Source: Deltaproteobacteria bacterium | Lineage (GTDB): Bacteria; Desulfobacterota; Binatia; Binatales; Binataceae | Reading direction: 5' to 3' | DNA: 64,000 bases | NCBI GenBank assembly: GCA_019237115.1 | Contig: JAFAHS010000062.1 | Coordinates: 101,002-165,001 of the forward strand | In this document: positions 48,374-60,153 of the stretch, piece by piece | Position numbering within the stretch: position 1 is the first letter of the stretch | Layout: every line of letters starts with the position of its first letter | Program-made: the position numbers and the translations under genes | The notes under the pieces: generated by a model | Database searches by the model: none | What the model was told of the DNA's origin: nothing | Seen by the model: the letters and a program-made list of their open reading frames with translations, nothing else

Positions 48374-48939
48374 GCGTGGCCGCCGAGCAACAGTTCCCGC
48401 GCTTCTCGCGCATCCTTCATTGGACGATGGCCGCGATGATCCTCACGATGTTGTTCATCGGCATCGGGATGGTCGCATCGCTGGCCGACTATCATTGGCT
48501 CATCTCGATCCACAAACCGCTCGGTATCGCGATCCTGGTCCTGGTCGCAATCCGGCTGGTAAATCGGCTCATCAATCCGCCTCCGCCATTGCCCCCCGAT
48601 CTGCCGGCGCTGGACCGGATCGCGATCAACGCTTCGATACGGGTTTTGTATTTCCTGATGTTCGCGCTGCCCCTGGTTGGATGGGGCATGCTCTCGGCCG
48701 CCGACTATCCAATCGTGTTATGGAGTTCGCTGAGCCTCCCGCCGATTCTTCCACACAATGCCGAGCTGTACGCGGTGTTGCGAACCACCCATACCGTCCT
48801 CGCCTTTCTGCTGTTCGCGACCTTCATCGGTCATTTCAGCGGCGCGCTGATGCATGCCTTGATCTTCCGTGACGGTGTCTTCGAATCGATGGCGTCCTGG
48901 AAGACGATGACCCGCAAGACGGCGCCGTATCGGGAATGA
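48370..48939 (+). CDS. cytochrome b561 family protein
   Basis: FSRILHWTMAAMILTMLFIGIG; four TM with paired His; GTG start overlaps catalase stop. Confidence 0.88.
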   Translation: MSVAAEQQFPRFSRILHWTMAAMILTMLFIGIGMVASLADYHWLISIHKPLGIAILVLVAIRLVNRLINPPPPLPPDLPALDRIAINASIRVLYFLMFALPLVGWGMLSAADYPIVLWSSLSLPPILPHNAELYAVLRTTHTVLAFLLFATFIGHFSGALMHALIFRDGVFESMASWKTMTRKTAPYRE

Positions 48940-48997
48940 GGAAGCGCGGCCACAGGCGTTTTTCGGACTCCCAGACTCCACGGCCCCAAAGAAGCAA

Positions 48998-49026
48998 ACG
49001 GCCCCGGAGGAAACCCTCGGGGCCGT
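48998..49026. terminator. bidirectional hairpin terminator between convergent genes
   Basis: acggccccggagg-aaac-cctcggggccgt stem with a 1-nt bulge. Confidence 0.6.
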
Positions 49027-49051
49027 CCATCTATCGCAATTGAGCTGCCCG

Positions 49052-50053
49052 TCAGCTAACTGACCAGGTATCGCCCTTCTGCATCAGCTTCGCGAGGTTA
49101 CCGGGACCCTGCTTGGCCTTCGCCTCCTCGAGTTGCTGATTCATCGCCGCGTCATAGGTCGGACGTGACACCGCGTAGAAGACCCCCACCGGTGTCGGCA
49201 TCGGCGGCTCGAAGTTGCCCAGCATGAACGCGAGCGACAAATTGCTCTCGTCGTGCACGACCAGGTCTTTCTCGCTCGCGCCGTTGGGCCCGACCGCCAC
49301 GACCTCGGGGCGCATCCCGTTCATCTTGATGCCCTTGTCGCGGTTCTTGCCGAAGATCAGGGGCTTACCGTGTTCGAGCACCAGCTGATGCTCAGCCTTG
49401 ATGCCCTTGTCGCTCACGTCGTTGAATGCGCCATCGTTGAAGATGTTGCAGTTCTGGAGGATCTCAAGGAACGACGCGCCGCGATGCTGATGGGCGCGCT
49501 TGAGCGTCTCGCCCAGGTGTTTCTGTTCAACGTCGATCGAACGAGCCACGAAGGTTGCATGGGTCCCGAGCGCAACCGTAATGGGATTGAAGGGAAAATC
49601 CACCGACCCGGCGGGCGTCGACTTGGTAACCTTGCCGACCTCCGAAGTCGGTGAATACTGGCCCTTGGTCAATCCGTAGATCTTGTTGTTGAAGAGCAGG
49701 ATCTTCAGGTCGACGTTACGGCGCAGCACGTGAATCAGGTGATTCCCGCCGATGGACAAGCCGTCGCCGTCGCCGGTCACCACCCACACGTCGAGGTCGG
49801 GCCGGGTCACCTTGAGTCCGGTCGCGATCGCGGGTGCACGGCCGTGAATGGTATGGAAGCCATAGGTGTTCATGTAGTACGGGAAGCGGCTCGAGCATCC
49901 GATACCGGAGATGAACACGACCTTGTGCGGCTCGATGCCGAATTCCGGCATGGTCTTCTGCACCTGCGCGAGAATCGCGTAGTCGCCGCATCCGGGGCAC
50001 CAGCGCACTTCCTGGTCGGAAACAAAATCTTTGCGGTTTAGCGCGGTAGCCAT
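49052..50053 (-). CDS. 2-oxoacid:ferredoxin oxidoreductase beta subunit
   Basis: VRWCPGCGDYAILAQVQ; GIGCSSRFPYYMNTYGFHTIHGRAPAIATGLK; GDGDGLSIGGNH (TPP binding). Confidence 0.95.
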   Translation of the reverse strand: MATALNRKDFVSDQEVRWCPGCGDYAILAQVQKTMPEFGIEPHKVVFISGIGCSSRFPYYMNTYGFHTIHGRAPAIATGLKVTRPDLDVWVVTGDGDGLSIGGNHLIHVLRRNVDLKILLFNNKIYGLTKGQYSPTSEVGKVTKSTPAGSVDFPFNPITVALGTHATFVARSIDVEQKHLGETLKRAHQHRGASFLEILQNCNIFNDGAFNDVSDKGIKAEHQLVLEHGKPLIFGKNRDKGIKMNGMRPEVVAVGPNGASEKDLVVHDESNLSLAFMLGNFEPPMPTPVGVFYAVSRPTYDAAMNQQLEEAKAKQGPGNLAKLMQKGDTWSVS

Positions 50054-50059
50054 TTCTCT

Positions 50060-51961
50060 TCAGCCCTCCAATGCCCGCTGGATACGGGTTGCGAGTTCGC
50101 TCACCTTGAAGGGACGCCCCTGGATCTTGTTGAAGCCAAAGGCGTCGATTAGATAGTCGGCGCGAATCATTTTAAGTAGTTGCCCCATGTTCATCTCGGC
50201 AACCATCACCTGCTTGAACTTGCGCAGGCACTCCGCCAGGTCCTTGGGGAGCGGATTCAGATAGCGGAGATGAATATGGGAAACCTTGCGGCCCTTCTCG
50301 CGCACCTGTTTGACTGCCTCGCGAATCGGACCGAACGTCGAACCCCATCCGAGCACCACCAGGTCACCGCCGTCCGGGTCGCCGAAGACTGCGGTGGGCG
50401 GAATCTCCTGCGCAATGCCGGCGATCTTGCGCGCGCGGGTGCGAATCATCAGCTCGTGATTGGCGGGCGAGTAGCTGATGTTGCCGGTGAGGTTTTCTCC
50501 CGTGATACCGCCCAGCCGGTGCTCCAACCCGGGGGTTCCAGGAATCGCCCAGGGGCGCGCCAGCGTCTGCTCGTCGCGCGAGTAGGGCAGGAACCCGTTC
50601 GGGTCGGTGCGGAACTCCACCTTGATTGGCGGCAACTGCTCGATATCGGGTAGCAGCCACGGCTCCGCGCCGTTCGCGAGCTGCCCGTCGGTCATCAGGA
50701 CGACCGGCGTCATATACTTGATCGCGAGTCGCACCGCTTCGTAGGCGCATTCAAAACAATCGGCGGGCGTGGAAGCCGCGATAATCGGAATCGGTGACTC
50801 GCCGTGGCGCCCGTACATCGCCATCAGCAGGTCGGCCTGTTCGGGCTTGGTAGGCATTCCGGTGGAGGGGCCCGCGCGTTGAATATCGGTGATCACCAGG
50901 GGCAACTCGACCTTTACGGCCAGGCCGATCGCCTCTTCCTTGAGATTCATGCCCGGGCCGGAGGTCGTGGTAATCCCGATCGCGCCCCCGAACGCCGCGC
51001 CGATAGCCGACGATACGCCGGCAATCTCGTCTTCGGCCTGGAAAGTGTAAATCGGAAAATTCTTGAGGCCGGAAAGTTCGTGCAACACGTCGCTGGCGGG
51101 AGTAATCGGGTAGGAACCCAGAAACAGCGGGCGTCCCGCCTTGACCGCGGCCGCGACGAACCCGAGCGCGGTGGCGGTGTTCCCGGTGATATTGCGATAG
51201 AGGCCCGGCTTGATCTTGGCGGCCGGAACTTCGTACGACGATGCGAACATCTCGGTCGTCTCGCCGTAGTTGAAGCCTGCCTTGAAAGCACGCAGATTTG
51301 CCTCGAGTACGTCGGGGGTCTTCTTGAAGCGGCTCTCCAGGTACTGAATCGTGCTCTGGGTTGGGCGCTGATAAAGCCACGACAGCATGCCGAGCACGAA
51401 CATGTTTCGGCATCGGAACACGGCGCGGTTGTTCAGGCCCATGCCATGGGTGGCCAGCGTGGTCAGCTTGGTAACGTCGACCTGGATAACCTGGAATTTG
51501 TCCAGCGAATGATCGGTCAGCGGGTTCGAGTTGTAGCCGGCGCGCTTTAGGTTGGCGTCGGTGAATGCCTCGCGATCGACGATTACGACGGCGTTGGCAG
51601 GGATGTCTTCCAGGTTCGCCATCAGGGCCGCCGGATTCATCGCGACCAGCACGTTGGGCTCGTCGCCGGCGGTGAAAATCTCGTTGCTCGAAAAATTGAG
51701 CTGGAAGCCGCTGACTCCGGCCAGGGTTCCCGCAGGAGCGCGAATTTCCGCGGGAAAGTCGGGCAGCGTCGCGATGTCGTTGCCGGCCAGTGCCGACTCC
51801 GCGGTAAACTGCATCCCGGTTAACTGCATCCCGTCGCCCGAGTCGCCGGCAAAGCGGATGACGACCCGATCGCGCTTTAAGTGGGGTTTCTCTGCGCCAT
51901 TGGATCCAGCTTTATCCTGCGACCCGGCAGTCTGCACGGCAGCCTCAGGTGGTACAGCCAT
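50060..51961 (-). CDS. 2-oxoacid:acceptor oxidoreductase, fused gamma-alpha subunit
   Basis: RFAGDSGDGMQLTGMQF; GSYPITPASDVLHELSGLKNF; TTSGPGMNLKEEAIGLAVKVELPLVITDIQRAGPSTGMPT. Confidence 0.95.
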   Translation of the reverse strand: MAVPPEAAVQTAGSQDKAGSNGAEKPHLKRDRVVIRFAGDSGDGMQLTGMQFTAESALAGNDIATLPDFPAEIRAPAGTLAGVSGFQLNFSSNEIFTAGDEPNVLVAMNPAALMANLEDIPANAVVIVDREAFTDANLKRAGYNSNPLTDHSLDKFQVIQVDVTKLTTLATHGMGLNNRAVFRCRNMFVLGMLSWLYQRPTQSTIQYLESRFKKTPDVLEANLRAFKAGFNYGETTEMFASSYEVPAAKIKPGLYRNITGNTATALGFVAAAVKAGRPLFLGSYPITPASDVLHELSGLKNFPIYTFQAEDEIAGVSSAIGAAFGGAIGITTTSGPGMNLKEEAIGLAVKVELPLVITDIQRAGPSTGMPTKPEQADLLMAMYGRHGESPIPIIAASTPADCFECAYEAVRLAIKYMTPVVLMTDGQLANGAEPWLLPDIEQLPPIKVEFRTDPNGFLPYSRDEQTLARPWAIPGTPGLEHRLGGITGENLTGNISYSPANHELMIRTRARKIAGIAQEIPPTAVFGDPDGGDLVVLGWGSTFGPIREAVKQVREKGRKVSHIHLRYLNPLPKDLAECLRKFKQVMVAEMNMGQLLKMIRADYLIDAFGFNKIQGRPFKVSELATRIQRALEG

Positions 51962-52085
51962 CTCAGTCCAATCTCCTTGTCCCTTGTGCTTGGAAAATAC
52001 TCCGGTTTGATGAGGGGCTACAAACGTTCACGCACGCAGAATTGAAGTATAACTAATGTGTGGTAAACGCGAAAGAGGCTTGTTC

Positions 52086-52367
52086 TTATCTGATGCGAAA
52101 ATCGGCAAATTGACCCGTATATTCTGACCATTCTTCGTGCACCCTGCTGACGTGCGCGGCAGGCGGTCCGAGGTGTGCCCACGCCGCGAGCATCTTGAGC
52201 ACGTCTTCGCGCCCCTCGGCTACAATCTCAACCTCTCCCGACGGGCGATTGCGCACCCATCCTTTAAGCCCAAGCCCGTGTGCCTCGTCTCTGGCCGTGA
52301 AGCGAAAGCCCACTCCCTGCACTCGCCCGCTCACCACCATGCGAAGCTGCTTCAGGAGAGCCGCCAT
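52086..52367 (-). CDS. acyP: acylphosphatase
   Basis: VSGRVQGVGFRFTARDEAHGLGLKGWVRNRPSGEVEIVAEG. Confidence 0.94.
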   Translation of the reverse strand: MAALLKQLRMVVSGRVQGVGFRFTARDEAHGLGLKGWVRNRPSGEVEIVAEGREDVLKMLAAWAHLGPPAAHVSRVHEEWSEYTGQFADFRIR

Positions 52368-52369
52368 TC

Positions 52370-54412
<2,043 letters not shown>

Positions 54413-54582
54413 TTACCCGACACAGGCCATCGAGCACGCCCGGCTGACCTACGGCGCGGGCGCCTTGCAGGTTCCGCGCTACCTCAACCCTGTCCCGCAG
54501 TGAAAGGAGGCGAAAAGAGCAGCCTTCCCGGAAGATTCCTGGAAACGACACCCCGCTTGGCCAGTGCTGGAGCCAGGTTCGA

Positions 54583-55017
54583 TCACGCATGGGGCGGCTT
54601 CTTCAACCAGCGGGCCATGACTATCCGCTCTTCGACCGCATAGCCCAGCCGCTCGTAAAAGCCGATTACTTTGCTGTTGGTCTCGCGAATCATCAGCATC
54701 GCTTTTGGCACCCCCCTACACGTCAGCCACTCTTCCGCACGCGCCATGATCTCGCGCCCCGCCCCCTTCGCCCGATGCTCGGGCGCCACCGCCACATAGT
54801 AGATCCATCCACGATGACCATCGTGGCCGACCATCGCGGTCGCCACGATCCTCGACTCGTCATCCGCGACACCGACCATCAACCTCGCGTTTTCAGAGGC
54901 CAGGCAGAACTCGATGTCGGCGGCCGGATCATTCCATGGACGCGTGAGCTCGCATGCTTCCCACAGCGCGACAACCTTTTCGAAATCGGCGGGCGCGTAC
55001 GAACGGATGGTCAGCAC
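54583..55017 (-). CDS. GNAT family N-acetyltransferase
   Basis: IRSYAPADFEKVVALWEACELTRPWNDPAADIEFCLA; YYVAVAPEHRAKGAGREIMARAEEWL. Confidence 0.92.
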   Translation of the reverse strand: MLTIRSYAPADFEKVVALWEACELTRPWNDPAADIEFCLASENARLMVGVADDESRIVATAMVGHDGHRGWIYYVAVAPEHRAKGAGREIMARAEEWLTCRGVPKAMLMIRETNSKVIGFYERLGYAVEERIVMARWLKKPPHA

Positions 55018-55023
55018 TTGCGG

Positions 55024-55719
55024 CTACCCGCGCGCGTAGCCCATCGCTTCCAGAAAATCGTCGAGGGTCTCGAAGCGGAGGTACATATTGGTGCGCTTCT
55101 GCTTGCCGATGGTCGAACTCGACTCGTTGGAGTAGGCGTGGCCGGGATACACCACCGTCGCATCGTCGAGGTTCTTGAGCGTTTGGTTCAGGCTGTAGTA
55201 CATGGCTTCCGGATCCGACCCCGGCAAGTCGACCCGCCCGCATGAGTTGATAAACAGCGTATCGCCCGCGATCAGGTTTCCGGCCGCCAGGAAACACTGC
55301 GACCCTGGCGTGTGCCCGGGGGTATGGAGAAACTTGACCTCGATATCGCCCACCTTGATCACGTCGCCGGCGTCGACCTTGACCAGATCGGAGTCGGACA
55401 GTCCCGCAACTCGCTTGGTGCCCTCGGCCTCGTGCTTGTTAACGTAGACTTTGGCCTTGACCCGCTTGAGCATCTCCGCGGAGCCCTCGATGCTCTGCCC
55501 CATCATGTGCCCGCCCAGGTGGTCCTGGTGGTAGTGGGTGATCAGAATCTTGTCGACCTGGTAGCCTTCCTTCTCCACGAAATTGCAAATCGCGTTGGTG
55601 TCCCAGGCGGGATCGACCACCGCTAGCTTACGCGAAACCGGGTCACCCAGCAGGTAGACGTAGTTGGCCATGGGGCCGATCTGCGCCTGGCGCAAGTAGA
55701 GCCGTGGTTCATTCGCCAT
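55024..55719 (-). CDS. MBL fold metallo-hydrolase (glyoxalase II-like)
   Basis: LITHYHQDHLGGHM; LHTPGHTPGSQCFLAAGNLIAGDTLF; VYPGHAYS. Confidence 0.93.
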   Translation of the reverse strand: MANEPRLYLRQAQIGPMANYVYLLGDPVSRKLAVVDPAWDTNAICNFVEKEGYQVDKILITHYHQDHLGGHMMGQSIEGSAEMLKRVKAKVYVNKHEAEGTKRVAGLSDSDLVKVDAGDVIKVGDIEVKFLHTPGHTPGSQCFLAAGNLIAGDTLFINSCGRVDLPGSDPEAMYYSLNQTLKNLDDATVVYPGHAYSNESSSTIGKQKRTNMYLRFETLDDFLEAMGYARG

Positions 55720-55737
55720 GGTGCGAGCTCTCCCCGT

Positions 55738-56409
55738 TCAGGATTTTGCCCTGCGGCGTGTCGCCAATTGCCGGGCCGCGGCCCGCCGCCGCGCCGCCTT
55801 GATTTCCGGAGCGTCCAGGCGCAGTCCGCGATCCCACAGAAACTCGGGCTCGCCAAGCCGCTTCGCGACCCAGCGGGATTGCACGAACAGGTGGTCGCTG
55901 AGCCGGTTGACGTAAATGATGAGCTGCTCGTTGATGGGTTCCTCGCGCTTGAGGCGCCAGAGCTGACGCTCCCCACGCCGGCACACGGTGCGGGCCAGGT
56001 GGAGAAACGCGTTCAGTTCGCCGCCGCCCGGCAAGGTGAAGGATTTGAGCGGTTCGAGCTCCTCCTCCATCTTGTCCATCTCTTCTTCGAGCTTGGCTAC
56101 TTCCGCCGCACTGATCTTGTGCATCCCTTCGTACTCGCCGTCGGCGGGAGTCGCCAGTTCGCTGCCTACATCGAACAGCTCGTTCTGGATGCGTCGCAGG
56201 CCCTCGGAATACCATTCGCCATCGTTTCCGAATTTGAAGATGTATTTCGGCAGGTATGTCCTGACGATACCGATGACGGAATTGAGCTCGTCGATCGTAC
56301 CGTAGCTTTCGATGCGGGCGCTTTCCTTTGCGACCCGGGCTCCCCCTACCAGGGCGGTCGTACCCTTGTCCCCGGTGCGCGTGTAGATACGTGTCAGCCG
56401 AATCGCCAT
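55738..56409 (-). CDS. cob(I)yrinic acid a,c-diamide adenosyltransferase, PduO type
   Basis: TRIYTRTGDKGTTALVGGARVAKESARIESYGTIDELNSVIG; VCRRGERQLWRL; NRLSDHLFVQSRW. Confidence 0.95.
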   Translation of the reverse strand: MAIRLTRIYTRTGDKGTTALVGGARVAKESARIESYGTIDELNSVIGIVRTYLPKYIFKFGNDGEWYSEGLRRIQNELFDVGSELATPADGEYEGMHKISAAEVAKLEEEMDKMEEELEPLKSFTLPGGGELNAFLHLARTVCRRGERQLWRLKREEPINEQLIIYVNRLSDHLFVQSRWVAKRLGEPEFLWDRGLRLDAPEIKAARRRAAARQLATRRRAKS

Positions 56410-56849
56410 TAAAGACCCGCTTTCTTGCGTTGCGCCTCGTAGCTGGCCTCGCCGAGGTCGGTCGACACCGGCAGTCCGCTGTCACGCCATCCGGCGACCA
56501 CCAGGTTGCCGGATTGATCACGCTGGCCGCCGAATCCGCCCGCCACGTTGGTCAAATCCGTGTATCCGGCTTCTTCCAGCATCTCGCACGCTCGCATCGA
56601 GCGCCCGCCCGCCTGGCATCCCACCACCAGCTTCCGGCTTTTCGGGAGAACTTTCCCGACGACCTCGACAAAGTCTGGATTTACCTGCATCTGTCCCGGC
56701 CCCTTGATGAACACCACCGGGATGTTGATCGCACCCGCGGCGTGGCCCTGGGCGAATTCAGGCTCGGTGCGCACGTCAAGGTAAACCGCGTCGGGGTTCT
56801 GCTTCAAAGTTTCGAACGCCTCGGGGGGCGGTGATTGTTTGATCGGCAT
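56409..56849 (-). CDS. rhodanese-like domain protein
   Basis: PDAVYLDVRTEPEFAQGHAAGAINIPVVF; VVGCQAGGRSMRACEMLEEAGYTDLTNVAGG; 1-bp overlap with adenosyltransferase start. Confidence 0.92.
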   Translation of the reverse strand: MPIKQSPPPEAFETLKQNPDAVYLDVRTEPEFAQGHAAGAINIPVVFIKGPGQMQVNPDFVEVVGKVLPKSRKLVVGCQAGGRSMRACEMLEEAGYTDLTNVAGGFGGQRDQSGNLVVAGWRDSGLPVSTDLGEASYEAQRKKAGL

Positions 56850-56965
56850 TGGATTTAATTCCTCGATTGGGTCCGCATGACCATCCTAGCAGGCTGCCAA
56901 AACCGCCGGGAACCGGGCCTGGCAGAATCTCCGCCTCAATACGCCTGCTCCCGGTGGGCACCCGA

Positions 56966-57484
56966 TCACGCGGTCGGATTTCCGTAACGTTCGTAATGAA
57001 CCATCTCCTTTTTCGGGCGCAGCGGACGCGACTCGGGGGGCCGCTTCGGGTCCGAATATCCGAAGGGCAAAATGGTGAAGATTGCCCACGGCACGGGCGC
57101 GCCCAGCATCTCGCAGATTTTGAGGTTGTCGAAATTGCCGACCCAGCAGGTGCCGAGTCCCTGCGCCCAACCCGCCACCGCCATGTTCTGCACCGCCTGC
57201 GCGCAGTCGACATCCGCCCACCGCGCGTTCTCGGTGTTCTTGAGCACGACGATCGCGGCGGGCGCGTCGGAGACAAACCTTCCGGTCGAGCAAAGCTCGC
57301 CCATCTTCTTAAGGCAGGTCCGGTCGCGCACCACGATGAATTGCCAGGGCTGCAGGTTGCGTGCGCTCATCGCATGCCGGCCCGCATCGACGATACGCTC
57401 GAGTTTGTCGGGTTCGACCTCGCGCGCAGAAAATCCGCGCTGCACTCGCCTGCTTTTGATGGCCTCGATCGCTTCCATGGACAC
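56966..57484 (-). CDS. nitroreductase family protein
   Basis: EAIKSRRVQRGFSAREVEPDKLERIVDAGRHAMSARNLQPWQFIVV; LGTCWVGNFD. Confidence 0.9.
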   Translation of the reverse strand: MSMEAIEAIKSRRVQRGFSAREVEPDKLERIVDAGRHAMSARNLQPWQFIVVRDRTCLKKMGELCSTGRFVSDAPAAIVVLKNTENARWADVDCAQAVQNMAVAGWAQGLGTCWVGNFDNLKICEMLGAPVPWAIFTILPFGYSDPKRPPESRPLRPKKEMVHYERYGNPTA

Positions 57485-57568
57485 ACTCCTGTCGGGAATC
57501 GGAATCGACGTGCTGAGCGCAGCTCGGCGACCCCCCCCGAGTGTGCGACGACCCGCGCGGACCGGGCG

Positions 57569-57850
57569 TCAGCCGCGTTTGTACACGATATAGCTCCCGG
57601 CGAATTTGGCGATGCGATCCTGCACCGAGGCGGTGCGCTGCGTGCCCAGGAAGAACTGGACCAGTTCCTCATGGCCGATCTCGCCACCGGGACTCAGCAA
57701 TTCCACCAGTTCGTCGATTAGCGTGGGAAATTTCTCGCTCGGGATATAGTAGTTCGCCCAGCCGAAGTTGCAGTGGCGATGGAGAATCTTCGCAATGGTT
57801 TTTTCCAGGACCTCGCGCCGGCCGCCATCGTGATTCTGTTCGTCGTTCAA
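57569..57850 (-). CDS. conserved-looking hypothetical protein, 93 aa
   Basis: Open reading frame in operon-like spacing; no recognised motif. Confidence 0.55.
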   Translation of the reverse strand: MNDEQNHDGGRREVLEKTIAKILHRHCNFGWANYYIPSEKFPTLIDELVELLSPGGEIGHEELVQFFLGTQRTASVQDRIAKFAGSYIVYKRG

Positions 57851-57883
57851 GTCGTCCGCTCCGTGCTCAGCAGATTGTTGCGG

Positions 57884-58768
57884 CTACGCGCCCTTTTTGA
57901 TTTGCGCCGACGGCGCGTCGTCCGCCCATCGAATCTTCCGATAGTCGAACCGCATGCTCTCGATAATATTAAACTTGACGATTTCGAAGTAGGGAGAGAG
58001 ATCGAAATCGCGCGGCGTTATGAGGGTCGGGGATACCTGCCGCCAGATGCCCGGCGGCTTGGCGGACCGTCGCGGCCACAACGCTAGGCGCGAGGTCGGA
58101 ATCGGATCATCGGGCAATTGCTCGTAGCGCGGCACGATGGGAAAGCGCACCCGGTTGAAGCACGAGGCGAGCAAACTGGAGCAGATCACCCGGGTCGGCT
58201 CCCCGCTGCCATACTGCAAGGCGCTGCGGCGAAAGCGGCGCGGGATGAGACTGACCGGCAGAAAATAGCGCGCCAGATCGACCACGTTCTTGACGTCGTA
58301 GGTGGCGCCGACGCTCCGCAGTGCCTCGTCCAATACCTCCGCCAGGTCGGCGGTCGAGAGATTGTAGGGGCGGCACACGCGGATGTTGAAATCCCGATAC
58401 TTGGTCAACGGCGAGAGGACCACGCCGCGGTCCACCAGCGCCTCGACGAGCAGGAAAGTCGCCTCTTCACCAAATTGCGCGACCAGCTCGCCACGCTGGC
58501 GCGGGTCTCGCCGCAGCGGCTCGTCGCCGACAAACAGCGCCGAATGCGACCACGAGCTTTGGGTCAGGTACTTGATACATTCGCTGATCCGCTCGTTGCC
58601 CTCCACCAAAACGACGTCGCCCTTGCGGATATGGCGTTTGAGGTTCGCCATATCGTTGGGCGAATGGAGCTCGTAGCTCTTGAGCGGCTTGGTCAAAACT
58701 CTGACCGCGGCATCGGACAGCTTCTGCCGCAGTCGAGCGAACAGATTCAATTTTAGCCGCTGAGCCAT
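57884..58768 (-). CDS. YiiX/YebB-like permuted papain-like (NlpC/P60-related) protein
   Basis: IRKGDVVLVEGNERISECIKYLTQSSWSHSALFVG; VICSSLLASCFNRVRFPIVPRYE (candidate catalytic His and Cys). Confidence 0.7.
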   Translation of the reverse strand: MAQRLKLNLFARLRQKLSDAAVRVLTKPLKSYELHSPNDMANLKRHIRKGDVVLVEGNERISECIKYLTQSSWSHSALFVGDEPLRRDPRQRGELVAQFGEEATFLLVEALVDRGVVLSPLTKYRDFNIRVCRPYNLSTADLAEVLDEALRSVGATYDVKNVVDLARYFLPVSLIPRRFRRSALQYGSGEPTRVICSSLLASCFNRVRFPIVPRYEQLPDDPIPTSRLALWPRRSAKPPGIWRQVSPTLITPRDFDLSPYFEIVKFNIIESMRFDYRKIRWADDAPSAQIKKGA

Positions 58769-59050
58769 GTGAGCGTAGATCGCATGGGAAATTTCGCGCT
58801 CTGCCCAGATAATACGGACTGATCGCTCACGGAAACAAGCGATTTCCCAGTGTAATCAAGCTCGGGCCCTTCCCATGGAGTTTTCCGCTCGGGCTTTTCT
58901 CCCGCTCGGTTTTTGCGAGCTGGTCGGCCGAGCTCTGCGCAACTTGGGGGGACCGGATTCCCGCCGAATTTTCCGCCCGCCATTCGAGGCGGAATCTGAG
59001 CGCAGCCGGACCGCCGAGATCCGCTCGCCGCCCGGACCACCGCAGGCAGG

Positions 59051-60082
59051 TCAGATCTTGAACTGTCCAACGATGGCGTAGAACGGGACGTCAACCTTGC
59101 TCTGCTCGGGGTCGTCGGTCTTGATCGCCAGCTGGCCACGCAATTGCCCATCCGGCGTGCCGCGCCGAAGCGTCACGGTAATGCGATATTCCCTGCCCGC
59201 CTTCACCGGATCGGCCGAGGCGACCACCGCAGGTGTCGAACTCGAGATGTCGAGTACCTTCACGTCTCGCGGGCTGGAATTGGTGAGTCGCAGAATCCGG
59301 ACCACGTCCTGGCCCTTGGGAACGATGCCAAAGGAAACCTGCGCGGGGTCGAGCGTCAGGTTACCTGCTACGGTCCCGAACACATCGATCTGCAGCGGTG
59401 CCCGGTTGGTCGTCACCTTGATTGAATCATCAAAGCTCCCGGCCGGCATGGTCGGCAGCAGATCGACTTTCAGAACCGCGCCCGGCTTGCCGTCCTTGCG
59501 CGGCTCAATCGCAACCTTGATCGAGGGGCTCGCATTGCTGACCGAGCTGACCTTGAACCCCTGCTGCCCGGTCAGGTCGTCGATCGTCACTTCCTGGGTC
59601 GCCGCGGTTCCCTTGTGAACCGTGCCGAATGCCACCTGCGCCGGGGTCGCGGCGACCTGCTGCTTGACGACGCCCTGCATCGTCATCACGGCTTGCGGGG
59701 TCGTGGGATCGTTGGTGAATGCGGTGATGGTCCGGACCTGGTGGCCCTTTTGGAAATGCGTGTCGAACCCGACCGAAATGTCCGCCTCCTCGCCCGGTGC
59801 CAGATGGTTTTTGCTGGGTGCCGCCGCGGTGCAGCCGCAGGAGGTTTTCATGCCGCGGATTTCCAACTCACCCTGCCCCAGGTTTTTGATCTTGAAGACA
59901 TGGTCCACCATCTTCCCTTCGGTCGCGGTCCCGAAATCATAGAGCGGATCGAGCACCTGAACCTTGGGCTGCGGGCCCGGAGGCGCAGAGTTCATGCCGG
60001 GAATCTGCGGCGGACTCTGCGCGGCCGCGGCGGTGGCGCCGATCAGCACAGTGGCCAGGAAGGCAAGCAGAATTCGTCGCAT
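59051..60082 (-). CDS. DUF1573 domain exported protein with repeated Ig/HYDIN-like domains
   Basis: Signal peptide MRRILLAFLATVLIGATAAAAQ; YDFGTATEGKMVDHVFKIKNLGQGELEIRGMKTSCGCTAA. Confidence 0.88.
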   Translation of the reverse strand: MRRILLAFLATVLIGATAAAAQSPPQIPGMNSAPPGPQPKVQVLDPLYDFGTATEGKMVDHVFKIKNLGQGELEIRGMKTSCGCTAAAPSKNHLAPGEEADISVGFDTHFQKGHQVRTITAFTNDPTTPQAVMTMQGVVKQQVAATPAQVAFGTVHKGTAATQEVTIDDLTGQQGFKVSSVSNASPSIKVAIEPRKDGKPGAVLKVDLLPTMPAGSFDDSIKVTTNRAPLQIDVFGTVAGNLTLDPAQVSFGIVPKGQDVVRILRLTNSSPRDVKVLDISSSTPAVVASADPVKAGREYRITVTLRRGTPDGQLRGQLAIKTDDPEQSKVDVPFYAIVGQFKI

Positions 60083-60153
60083 AACGCGCTCCAACTTCCA
60101 CGCGCACTCGGCACGCGGTCGCAAATTATCAATCCGTTCGTCCGAACTGGCGG

